Below, piece after piece: positions 16,037-23,238 of a DNA stretch of 25,435 bases. The notes beneath the pieces are model-generated. The model did no database searches, had not been told where the DNA came from, and saw only the letters and a list, made by a program, of their open reading frames with translations. The position numbers and the translations under genes are program-made. The DNA comes from JASFEQ01 sp050122535 (GTDB lineage: Bacteria; Desulfobacterota; DSM-4660; Desulfatiglandales; HGW-15). Each line of letters opens with the position of its first letter. Position 1 is the first letter of the stretch. The DNA lies in assembly GCA_050122535.1 (NCBI GenBank), contig JASFIT010000011.1, positions 1-25,435 on the forward strand, read 5' to 3'.

Positions 16037-16408
16037 ATGAATGATAAATCAGGTAGAGAGGAACTGAGGGCTGAAATTGAGCGGGGACATTTTGCCAGAG
16101 CAGCCCTGGTGGCAGCCTCCCTAGGGGTTGATGAACAGGAGCTGGGGGAGCTGAGGCTCAAGGCATTGTGGCAGATGTCAGCCGTTAGCAGGAATGGGCC
16201 AGGCACAAAGCGGCTTGCACAGGAATATGGGTTTTCCAAAAAGGAGCTGGGTCAGCTTCTGCGGCAATATGCCGAAAAGATGAGGGAGGAGGGAAATATC
16301 AAGCCCCTCGAACCGTGTTATGACGGCAAGACAGACAAGTACCTCACCTTTGAGCAATGGTTGGATCACTTTGTGAGGAATTGGGATAAAATGTCAGAGT
16401 CCTGGTGA
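16037..16408 (+). CDS. Conserved-looking hypothetical protein, 123 residues
   Basis: I do not recognise a named family. The protein is soluble and mostly helical by composition, with no membrane segment. It begins with a charged helix (REELRAEIERGHFARAALVA). The middle has a helix-turn-helix-like stretch, GTKRLAQEYGFSKKELGQLL, that could bind nucleic acid. The C-terminus has EPCYDGKTDKYLTFEQWLDH and an aromatic end. I have an impression of similar proteins in sulfate-reducing relatives, but no function. No ribosome binding site precedes the ATG, so the start is uncertain; a good one sits upstream before a 14-codon frame in the same phase. Its TGA (16406-16408) is the first three bases of the 48-bp repeat that follows. 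Confidence 0.62.
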   Translation: MNDKSGREELRAEIERGHFARAALVAASLGVDEQELGELRLKALWQMSAVSRNGPGTKRLAQEYGFSKKELGQLLRQYAEKMREEGNIKPLEPCYDGKTDKYLTFEQWLDHFVRNWDKMSESW

Positions 16409-16453
16409 GGCTGTCGGAAAACGCCCATCTGCCGTTCGGCAGGCTCACGGCCC
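16406..16453 (+). repeat. 48-bp dispersed repeat, copy 2
   Basis: It matches the reverse complement of 4421-4468 at 44 of 48 positions. It contains TGAGGCTGTCGGAAAACGCC at its left edge and GGCTCACGGCC at its right, and is followed by CTGAGCAAAGTCGAAGGG. It forms the left end of the structured element 16407-16622 and supplies the stop codon of the 123-residue gene. Confidence 0.85.
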
Positions 16454-16622
16454 TGAGCAAAGTCGAAGGGCTGCGTTATCCTCATCCCCCGCCCTGTTAA
16501 ATTCTCGCTGCGCGAGACGGCGAAGCCGATTTAACAGGGCAAGTCACTGCGGCGTACTTCTATGTACGCCTCGTTCCTCGGGATTTCGGAAGCCTTGCAT
16601 ATGCTTATTTTCCATCAGCCTC
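16407..16622. mobile_element. MITE-like mosaic element with imperfect terminal inverted repeats
   Basis: The left end (16407-16432) and the reverse complement of the right end (16597-16622) match at 19 of 26 bases, both beginning GAGGCTG. In order inside: the GGCTCACGGCC/CTGAGC...TCGAAGGG block, a 50-base three-way-junction palindrome (16491-16540), and a GGCGTAC-N6-GTACGCC hairpin (16551-16570). No transposase is encoded. A further TTTTTCGACAGTCCTGATAG at about 16634-16653 resembles another copy of the terminus. It looks like one non-autonomous element with smaller repeats inserted into it. Confidence 0.65.
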
Positions 16623-16852
16623 TCAGAATTTGGTTTTTCGACAGTCCTGATAGAGCTCTTTTCCCGTCCTCAATTGCGCCAAATGGAGAAAAGCTTTTCT
16701 TTAAAGCCACATTCTGGTAAAAACAATCCCGTTAATCACACCACTTCTGTTTTCCCCAACAACCAACGTCATACCTGCCCGTAACAGGTACGGGAGCGGG
16801 GTTTCAGAACTGGAGTCATACACCATTTCCTTTAGGCAAGAGGGTACAGAGA
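16409..16852. other. Spacer upstream of the DUF6178 gene
   Basis: Apart from the mosaic element to 16622, about 200 bases remain before the next gene. These include alternative small stems around 16773-16794 (CCCGTA/TACGGG or ACCTG/CAGGT) in a CCTGCCCGTAACAGGTACGGG context that itself looks like a dispersed repeat. No clear promoter is recognised. Confidence 0.5.
16491..16540. repeat. Perfectly closed three-way-junction palindrome
   Basis: The outer stem GCCCTGTTAAAT (16491-16502) pairs exactly with ATTTAACAGGGC (16529-16540). Between them are two abutting hairpins: 16503-16517 (TCTCG/CGAGA, extendable to 6 bp) and 16518-16528 (CGGC-GAA-GCCG). No base is left unpaired at the junction. No coding function is possible at this size. 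Confidence 0.8.
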
Positions 16853-18583
16853 TTGCAAAAGCAGGGAAATGAAAAGGTTTCCGGAACAAGGGTTGAAAAG
16901 CCTGTCTTGACCGACCAGCAGAGTCTCATGAAGGAGCTTCATGGCCTGACGGGTAGCAAAATCCTTAATCGGATTATGGAACAGAAGAACCCTGGAGAAC
17001 TGGTTCAGTCCCTCTCATCTGGCGATTTTTTTTGGCTAGTGAAAAAGGTTGGTGAAGAGGACTGCCAGAATCTATTGGAATTGGCATCCGAGGATCAGTG
17101 GCAGTACTTGCTGGACCTGGAGATCTGGAGAGAGGATCGATTGGACGTGGCACACACCTCGGCTTGGATCAAAAGACTGCAACAGGCCGATTCCAAACGA
17201 CTCGTCAGTTGGTTCTTTGGCCAGGGCGAAGCCATTGCCTCTTACCACCTTTTCAAAAGCATGGAAGTGATTGTGGTGGACAAAGATGATGAGGCCTATG
17301 AGCTTCCAGAAGGTTTTTTTAGCCTGGATGGCGTTTTTCACATTAGGATCACCGATTCAGAGCATAGAGAGACCATCGAGAATATCATAAGAGAGATGGC
17401 CAGAACGGATAATGTTCGGTACCAGGCATTTCTCACGAGCCTCGCGGGCCTTCTCCCGGCTGAGGTGGAAGAGGAGATGTTCAGGTTGAGGAATGTACGC
17501 CTTGCGGAGCACGGTTTTCTTCCCTCCGAAGAGGCCATGTCGGTTTATGCCCCTCTGGATCCCAGTGCACTGAGTCCTGAGGAACAAAAAGGGTTGTCAG
17601 ATATTTTTGAGGATGAAGAAATCCGGGCCATGGTTCCCGCACTTCCCCTTTATCACACCGAGACAGAAAACATGTTGACAGGGGCCGCATTCAAGACCGA
17701 GGATCCCGTGCTCACGGATAAAATCCGTCTTGAGTTCGCGGGGCTTTGCAACCAGATCATGTCAGCAGACGGGCTCCTGGTCCCTGAGCTTGACGTGCTT
17801 GTCAGCACATGTCAGAAGGTGGCAAGGGTCCTGAACTTGGCCCTTGAAAGGCTGTGTGGGAAAGACCTGTCTAAGGCAGAACAGGCTCTCAGGACGCACT
17901 CCTTTGTTGACCTTTTTCGTGTTGGTATTGGGCTGACGCTGAAATTGAAGTGGGAAGCAGAGCGCTGGTTAAAAGAGAGCTGGTTTTTTGGCCAGGGTTT
18001 GGATATCCCCTTCTGGGGAGAAAATTGGGGAGGCATCCTGGCGGGTATATTGGACAAAACACCACAGCATTACCAGGGTCTGAAAGGAATAGAAGCCTAT
18101 AAGGATTTTGAGTGGCTCTCTGAGTTGGGCGAGTCCCTTGAGGATCTCCGTCGTCTAATGGTATTGGATGGTCTTCTAGAACGACTCACAGCCTCTTACC
18201 CCATGGATGAAGGGTTAACGGATTCCCCAGAGATAACCTTTCGTCCATTCCTTTTCAACCTCTGGAGCCGTCTTTTGTTAGACCTCCAGCCCTCTTTTTC
18301 GGGGCTTTCCCTGGAGCAGGCAAAGACGCTGTTAATGCGACTCAGAGCCGGCGAAGAGAAGCCGCCCTATGATATGCCAGGGTTTGAAGAGATTTTTGTC
18401 AAGGATTTTATGTCCTATGCCCTGAATGCGGACCCTGAAGCCGCATCCATCCTCAGGGATACCCTGTCATTAATCTGGCATGATTTTCGGGAAGAATATG
18501 AATGGGTCATTCTAGATGAATTGGATGCCAGATACTCAAAATTTATTTCGATCCTGCCCTCTCCCGAAGCTGCTCCTCAGTAA
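16853..18583 (+). CDS. DUF6178 family protein
   Basis: The function of this family is unknown, and it is largely a Deltaproteobacterial group. The 576-residue protein is soluble, acidic and helical, with no signal peptide, membrane segment or recognisable catalytic motif. Landmarks are GSKILNRIMEQKNPGELVQS near the N-terminus, LPEGFFSLDGVFHIR and LPAEVEEEMFRLRNVRLAEH in the middle, and a Trp/Phe-rich WFFGQGLDIPFWGENWGG in the C-terminal half. The proposed start is TTG at 16853, 8 bases after GAGGG (16840-16844). The next in-frame ATG is about 25 codons later, so the start is not certain. The 3' end overlaps the convergent 71-residue gene by 41 bases. Family assignment is from recalled sequence features. 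Confidence 0.82.
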   Translation: MQKQGNEKVSGTRVEKPVLTDQQSLMKELHGLTGSKILNRIMEQKNPGELVQSLSSGDFFWLVKKVGEEDCQNLLELASEDQWQYLLDLEIWREDRLDVAHTSAWIKRLQQADSKRLVSWFFGQGEAIASYHLFKSMEVIVVDKDDEAYELPEGFFSLDGVFHIRITDSEHRETIENIIREMARTDNVRYQAFLTSLAGLLPAEVEEEMFRLRNVRLAEHGFLPSEEAMSVYAPLDPSALSPEEQKGLSDIFEDEEIRAMVPALPLYHTETENMLTGAAFKTEDPVLTDKIRLEFAGLCNQIMSADGLLVPELDVLVSTCQKVARVLNLALERLCGKDLSKAEQALRTHSFVDLFRVGIGLTLKLKWEAERWLKESWFFGQGLDIPFWGENWGGILAGILDKTPQHYQGLKGIEAYKDFEWLSELGESLEDLRRLMVLDGLLERLTASYPMDEGLTDSPEITFRPFLFNLWSRLLLDLQPSFSGLSLEQAKTLLMRLRAGEEKPPYDMPGFEEIFVKDFMSYALNADPEAASILRDTLSLIWHDFREEYEWVILDELDARYSKFISILPSPEAAPQ

Positions 18584-18758
18584 AACAGGCTGTACACGTT
18601 TTGCCCCACAAGGAGAATGTGTTGTTTTCTTTGTAGAGCTTCACATGCTCGTAGCCGTCTTTGACAAGTTCTTTTAGCGCCGAGACGGGAATGGAGATCC
18701 CTTCAAAATCCACCGCTCCTTGATCATCCTTGCCAGAGACCAGTTCTTCAATTCTCAT
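18543..18758 (-). CDS. Small CxxC protein, 71 residues, function unknown
   Basis: The protein starts MRIEELVSGKDDQGAVDF, continues GISIPVSALKELVKDGYEHV and ends with a CTAC pair in LWGKTCTACFTEEQLRER. The two cysteines could bind metal or be redox active. AGGAGGT (18767-18773 on the minus strand) lies 8 bases before the ATG at 18758, so the longer frame from 18812 is rejected. A plausible promoter lies just upstream. It is convergent with and overlaps the DUF6178 gene. I do not recognise the family. Confidence 0.75.
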   Translation of the reverse strand: MRIEELVSGKDDQGAVDFEGISIPVSALKELVKDGYEHVKLYKENNTFSLWGKTCTACFTEEQLRERAGSK

Positions 18759-18785
18759 AAGCAAATACCTCCTACCAAAAAAAAT

Positions 18786-18812
18786 ATTATAATTTAATGG
18801 AGTAAAGTTCAA
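18786..18812 (-). promoter_or_regulatory. Putative promoter of the small CxxC gene
   Basis: On the minus strand, TTGAAC (18807-18812) is followed after 15 bases by a perfect TATAAT (18786-18791), in a very AT-rich stretch. The expected start would leave a short leader of about 20 bases before the ATG at 18758. The spacer is shorter than the ideal 17, which lowers confidence. Confidence 0.45.
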
Positions 18813-18873
18813 TAAAACTTATTAAATATTATTTCAATTTACAGCATCATTTCACGTTGCAAGAGGTTTCCTT

Positions 18874-20322
18874 CTACTTCCTCCAATACTCTGGGATCAA
18901 CAAGACAATGACCGTATAGATCTCAAGTCGCCCCAAAAGCATACAGAAGATCAATACCCACTTCCCAATAAAGGGTATGGCAACATAATTCTTGGCTGGT
19001 CCAACGAGCCCTAAGCCGGGACCGATATTGCCGATGCAGGCTGCAACAGAGGCAAAGGCGGAGATCATGTCCAGTCCAAGAGAGGCCATGACCAAGGCGG
19101 CCACAATAAATAGGCCTAGGAAAAGGAGAAAGAACCCCCAGATACTGCTCAACACCTCCCCAGGAACTGGCCTTCCGCCCAATTTCACAGAAGTAATGGC
19201 GTGGGGATGAATGATACGAAAAATTTCACAATAGCTGTGTTTTGCAAGCAGTATAATACGCATGATCTTCATGCCACCGCCCGTTGAACCCGCCATGGCA
19301 CCCAGAAACATACACAGGAACAACAGCTTTCGGGAGAAGGAGGGCCAAAGATCATAATCTGTGGTCACAAAACCTGTCGTCGTGATAATGGAACTCACCT
19401 GGAAGGCAGCATACCGGAAGGCCCTGGTGAAGGAATCATACACCGTCCCATGGATATTGAAAGTGACCATGATGATGAATAGGACGATCAAGACGAAAAA
19501 GACGCGGCATTCCGGATCCTTTCCAAAGATGGTGAGATCTCCCTTGATGAGCTTGTAATGGAGGGAGAAGTTGATCCCAGCAAGGAGCATAAAGAGAATG
19601 ATGACCCCATCAAAATAGGGACTATTGTAGTGGGCAATGCTCGTATTCTTAGGCGAAAAGCCGCCTGTTGGCATGGTGCAGAAGCCATGGGATACGGCTT
19701 CAAACAGGGGCATGCCGCCTCCAAAGAGAAGAATGATTTCCACTACGGTGATCAGCAAATATACCTTCCACAGCGTTTTGGCCGTATCCGATATGCGTGG
19801 CTTCAACTTATCCACCACAGGACTGGGAACCTCAGCCTTGTAAAGCTGCATTCCACCGACGCCCAGGAAAGGGAGGATAGCGATGGAGAGGACGATGATT
19901 CCCATGCCTCCAAGCCACTGGGTGAGGCTCCTCCAGAGTAGGATTCCCTCTGGAAGACGTTCTATGTCTGTCAGGATGGAAGCACCTGTTGTGGTGAAAC
20001 CTGATATGGATTCAAAATAGGCGTGGGTCAAATTGGGTATGGACCCTGAAAGCAGATAGGGTATGGCTCCCACAAGTCCGGCTGCCACCCATCCGAACGT
20101 AACAATGGCAACACCATCACGATGGCTCAAGTGTGTCTCTTTATCCTTTTTGGTACCGATGAAGAATAAAAGGCCTGTACCAGATGTGATCAACATAGCG
20201 TAGAAGATGGCTCCGGTACTGCCATCTTTATAAATGAGGGAGACCAGCAGCGGTCCCGCCATTGATACGCCTAAGAAAAAGATGAGAATGCCAATAAATC
20301 GAAGGACAAGTTGAGGGTGCAT
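18874..20322 (-). CDS. trkH: Trk potassium uptake system membrane subunit TrkH
   Basis: TrkH is the potassium-conducting inner-membrane subunit. The 482-residue protein is strongly hydrophobic throughout and shows four selectivity-filter-like loops: GFTTTGASIL, CTMPTGGFSP, IITTTGFVTTD and GNIGPGLGLVG. AGSTGGGMKIMRI is the conserved cytoplasmic segment after the third repeat. The ATG shares one base with the stop of trkA, so the two are translationally coupled. Length and motif order fit the family fully. Confidence 0.97.
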   Translation of the reverse strand: MHPQLVLRFIGILIFFLGVSMAGPLLVSLIYKDGSTGAIFYAMLITSGTGLLFFIGTKKDKETHLSHRDGVAIVTFGWVAAGLVGAIPYLLSGSIPNLTHAYFESISGFTTTGASILTDIERLPEGILLWRSLTQWLGGMGIIVLSIAILPFLGVGGMQLYKAEVPSPVVDKLKPRISDTAKTLWKVYLLITVVEIILLFGGGMPLFEAVSHGFCTMPTGGFSPKNTSIAHYNSPYFDGVIILFMLLAGINFSLHYKLIKGDLTIFGKDPECRVFFVLIVLFIIMVTFNIHGTVYDSFTRAFRYAAFQVSSIITTTGFVTTDYDLWPSFSRKLLFLCMFLGAMAGSTGGGMKIMRIILLAKHSYCEIFRIIHPHAITSVKLGGRPVPGEVLSSIWGFFLLFLGLFIVAALVMASLGLDMISAFASVAACIGNIGPGLGLVGPAKNYVAIPFIGKWVLIFCMLLGRLEIYTVIVLLIPEYWRK

Positions 20323-21680
20323 TAGAAGTATTCCAGCCTGACGGTGAGAAGTTTCTCCAGTTTGGGGACCTCATTCCTGAGCGTGAAGATGATGAGTCGG
20401 TCTTTTGGTTTGATCACACTATCCCCACGGGGGATGATGATCTCATCTTTACGGACGATAGCCCCCACGAGCGCCCCTTTGGGAAAATTGACCTTGGAAA
20501 GGGGGGTGTTCACGAGATCGGAGGTGTCCAGCGCCTCAGCCTCAATCGCCTCGGCATGCTCTCCCTTTAAGGGGGCTACGGATATGATTTTACCTTTTCG
20601 GATGTATTGGAGTATGGCCCTGATGGCAGAGAGTCTTGGGCTCACCACGGTATCAATGCCAATGGCCGAGACAAGGGGGATATAACTCAGTTTACTGATA
20701 CGCGTTATCGTTTTCTTAGCCCCCAGTCCTTTTGCCAGGAGCGACATGAGTACATTGCTCTCCTCATCTCCCGTTATAGCCACCATGAAATCGCAATCGC
20801 CAATATTTTCCTCTTGGAGCAACGTTTTGTCTGAGCCATCTCCGTTGATGACGATGACCCTTTCCAGCATTTGGGCCAAGCTGGTACACCGCTGACTGTC
20901 TTTTTCAATAATCTTAACATTGATCTTGGTCTGGTCCAGAGAGGAGGCCAGGGCAGTTCCGGTCTCTCCTGCTCCCACAATGATGACCCTTCTCAACTCC
21001 TTGTGTTCTATATTGAGAAGGCTGAACACAGTAGGAAGTTCTTCCGACCTGACCACCACGTAGGCCATATCGTTGGCCTCAAGGGTGTCATCACCATGGG
21101 GGATAATGACCTGCTCTCCCCGCACAATGGCCCCCACGAGCAGTTTTTCTTCCATGCCCTTAAAAGAGAGGAGCTGGCGACCCACAAATGGGGAGTCAGA
21201 CTTGACAGTGACACCAACGAGTTTGATGCGTCCATCCACAAAATCAATGACATCAGAGGCTCCAGGTACCATCATAAGCTTTCTGATGGTTTCAACCATC
21301 ACGGACTCAGGGTTAATGATCTGGTCAATACTCAAAATATCTTCACCAAAGAGATCCTTCTCCTTCAGGTATTCCGGATTACGCACCCGTGCTACCTTGA
21401 CAATATGTGGATTCAGGTGGCGGGCTAGCAAGCAAGCGATCAGATTGACCTCATCTATGTCCGTAGCAGCAACCAGCATCTCCGCATGCTCAATGCCTGA
21501 CTCTCTGAGCGTGTCCGGGCCTGTTCCGGAGCCCAAAATGGCTTGGACATCCAGGTTCTCAGTGAGGCGTCTGACTTTTTCCGGATCTTTGTCTATCAAA
21601 AAGACGTCCTGATTCTCTTCGGAAAGCTTCTGTGCAATGTGGAAACCTACCTCCCCAGCGCCGACAATGATAATTCTCAC
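20322..21680 (-). CDS. trkA: Trk system regulatory subunit TrkA
   Basis: TrkA is the cytoplasmic NAD(H)/nucleotide-binding regulator that gates TrkH. Two tandem RCK units are visible. The first Rossmann motif is VRIIIVGAGEVGFHIAQ with acidic end LIDKD; the second is RRVIIVGAGETGTALAS with IIEKD. Each is followed by a TrkA-C-type domain (SPFVGRQLLSFKGMEEKLLV, and NTPLSKVNFPKGALVGAIVR). I chose the GTG at 21680 (452 residues), preceded by a GAGAAGGA-type site, because it gives the family's N-terminus. The frame extends to 21731, but those 17 residues lack conserved features. It is first in the trkA-trkH operon. Confidence 0.96.
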   Translation of the reverse strand: MRIIIVGAGEVGFHIAQKLSEENQDVFLIDKDPEKVRRLTENLDVQAILGSGTGPDTLRESGIEHAEMLVAATDIDEVNLIACLLARHLNPHIVKVARVRNPEYLKEKDLFGEDILSIDQIINPESVMVETIRKLMMVPGASDVIDFVDGRIKLVGVTVKSDSPFVGRQLLSFKGMEEKLLVGAIVRGEQVIIPHGDDTLEANDMAYVVVRSEELPTVFSLLNIEHKELRRVIIVGAGETGTALASSLDQTKINVKIIEKDSQRCTSLAQMLERVIVINGDGSDKTLLQEENIGDCDFMVAITGDEESNVLMSLLAKGLGAKKTITRISKLSYIPLVSAIGIDTVVSPRLSAIRAILQYIRKGKIISVAPLKGEHAEAIEAEALDTSDLVNTPLSKVNFPKGALVGAIVRKDEIIIPRGDSVIKPKDRLIIFTLRNEVPKLEKLLTVRLEYF

Positions 21681-21743
21681 CGATCCTTCTCCCAACAATC
21701 TGTATGAGCCATCCAAGGTCTGGCCCATCAAGTTTTGGCCTCT

Positions 21744-21772
21744 TATTTAGAAGAGCTAACCAAAAAAGTCAA
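21744..21772 (-). promoter_or_regulatory. Weak candidate promoter for trkAH
   Basis: On the minus strand, TTGACT (21767-21772) and TAAATA (21744-21749) are 17 bases apart, about 65 bases before the trkA GTG. The -35 is good, but the -10 matches only half the consensus. Confidence 0.33.
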
Positions 21773-21906
21773 TATGAACACCTCTCCTCAGCCATCCGTA
21801 ATCGCCTTGTTAGATTACCTTTAGAAAATCCTTCTCAAAACCACCACTTAATTCAGGAATATAATAAGCGGGTGGCTGGAAATCTCTGATCATCAGCAAG
21901 GTATCA

Positions 21907-22060
21907 GATGCTAGGCGCCGAGGAGCGACAACTGAGGCGTATAGAGCAATACGCCGCAAGCCTGCCCCCGCGAAGGCTGCACCCGCGAAGGCGGGTGGCG
22001 GGGGGAGGAGCGATCGAAGGCAACGCCGCAGATGATGCCTTGATGGTAGATCAAGGGCTT
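21907..22060. repeat. MITE-like repeat with nested GC-rich palindrome
   Basis: GGCGTAT (21936-21942) pairs with ATACGCC (21949-21955) around a 6-base loop, the same 7+6+7 geometry as GGCGTAC/GTACGCC at 16551-16570. The flanks GCCGAGGAGCGA and ATACGCCGCA resemble the reverse complement of that element. A GC-rich insert follows: CCCCCGC (21965-21971) pairs with GCGGGGG (21998-22004), enclosing CACCCGC (21980-21986) paired with GCGGGTG (21991-21997). CCCGCGAAGGC occurs twice within it. It is probably a degenerate relative of the 16.4-kb element. Confidence 0.6.
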
Positions 22061-22208
22061 CAAATTATATGGACAATACTAAAACATGATGATAAATATA
22101 CCCGTTATTCTGATGGGCCGGAGCTTCTAAAATGGCCGAAAAGAAAAGAGCGCTCAAATAATCAGCACGTCCAGTGACAAAAATACGCCAGAGGAATCAA
22201 AAGACAAA

Positions 22209-23222
22209 ATGATAAAGGACATGGGCATTGACCATAACCCGGAGGAACTCAAAAGATGTGTAGACAGGTTCTCTGATGCAAGGGTGATCGTCGTGGGTGA
22301 CATCATCATGGATGAATATATCTGGGGTGATGTCTCTCGCATCTCTCCAGAGGCGCCTGTCCCTGTGGTGGACATCAAAGAAGAGACAAAAATGCTCGGA
22401 GGTGCGGCCAATGTCCTCAACAACATCGCCTCTCTCGGAGCAAACCCCATTCTCTGCGGGGTCATAGGGGATGACCAAACAGGACAGGAAATCGTGGAAA
22501 GGGTGAAGAGGCAGGGCTTGAGGACGGATGGCATTATCACAGAATCCCGCCGTCCAACAAGTGTGAAAACGCGGGTAGTGGCCCACAACCAGCAAGTGGT
22601 CCGATTTGATCGCGAGAGCCGAAAGAAGCTGGGGGTCGATAGTGTAGAAAAGATCCTCGATTTTATCCAAAGGATGCAGGATGGCTACGATGCGATAGTC
22701 GTGGCCGATTACGGCAAGGGGGTCATATCTGTTGCGTTGATGGAAGGCTTGAGAGGCCTGGTTTCGAACTCCGGTGCTGTCCTCGCCGTGGATCCCAAGA
22801 TTGGCAATTTTGAATGTTACCAGAACGTTGATGTGATAACACCCAACCACCATGAGGCGGGTGCGTTCTGCCGAATAGAGATTGATGATCGAGAAAGCCT
22901 TGTGCGGGCTGGGAAGCAGATGCTGAGTGAATTAAATTGCCGTTCCGTACTCATCACGCAGGGGCAGGATGGCATGAGCCTTTTTGAACATAGTGGCGAG
23001 ATAAGCCATATCCCCACTGTTGCAAGAAAGGTCTATGATGTGACAGGAGCAGGAGATACAGTCATTAGTACGTTCTGTCTGGGCTTGGCCTCTGGTTTGG
23101 ATCCGAAATCCGCTGCGCTCATCTCCAATTTTGCAGCGGGTATTGTGGTGGGTGAGGTGGGAACGTCAACCGTGAAGGCAGAAGAGTTAAAGCAGGTTGT
23201 CAACAATCGTCTGAAGCAATAA
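22209..23222 (+). CDS. rfaE1: D-glycero-beta-D-manno-heptose-7-phosphate kinase (RfaE1/HldA type)
   Basis: A PfkB-family sugar kinase that phosphorylates heptose-7-phosphate at C1 in the ADP-heptose pathway for LPS inner core. Typical motifs are VIVVGDIIMDEYIWGDVSRI and APVPVV near the N-terminus, GGAANVLNNIASLGA, and the anion-hole/catalytic motif DVTGAGDTVISTF with D283 as base. The 337-residue length means the kinase domain only, without the fused adenylyltransferase (HldE C-terminal half), so that activity must be encoded elsewhere. ATG 22209 follows GAGGA at 22191, somewhat far away; ATG at 22221 in the same frame is an alternative. It is followed 16 bases later by ugd. Confidence 0.92.
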   Translation: MIKDMGIDHNPEELKRCVDRFSDARVIVVGDIIMDEYIWGDVSRISPEAPVPVVDIKEETKMLGGAANVLNNIASLGANPILCGVIGDDQTGQEIVERVKRQGLRTDGIITESRRPTSVKTRVVAHNQQVVRFDRESRKKLGVDSVEKILDFIQRMQDGYDAIVVADYGKGVISVALMEGLRGLVSNSGAVLAVDPKIGNFECYQNVDVITPNHHEAGAFCRIEIDDRESLVRAGKQMLSELNCRSVLITQGQDGMSLFEHSGEISHIPTVARKVYDVTGAGDTVISTFCLGLASGLDPKSAALISNFAAGIVVGEVGTSTVKAEELKQVVNNRLKQ

Positions 23223-23238
23223 GGAGGCGGTCAGGAAT

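Larger units (their letters stand above)
21681..22208. other. Spacer between divergent trkA and rfaE1
   Basis: These 528 bases hold a candidate trkA promoter and a nested repeat block (about 21905-22060). The remainder, AT-rich from about 22060, has no recognised motif. A small open frame across the repeat is not convincing as a gene because it is made of repeat sequence. Confidence 0.6.

Noticed and set aside
16406..16850. CRISPR array or tRNA gene in the structured spacer
   Set aside because: There are no regularly spaced direct repeats. The cloverleaf-like 50-mer is too short and lacks tRNA T-loop and acceptor features.
21908..22177. 89-codon frame upstream of rfaE1
   Set aside because: It is read through the nested repeat element, and its Arg/Pro-rich translation reflects the GC-rich palindromes.
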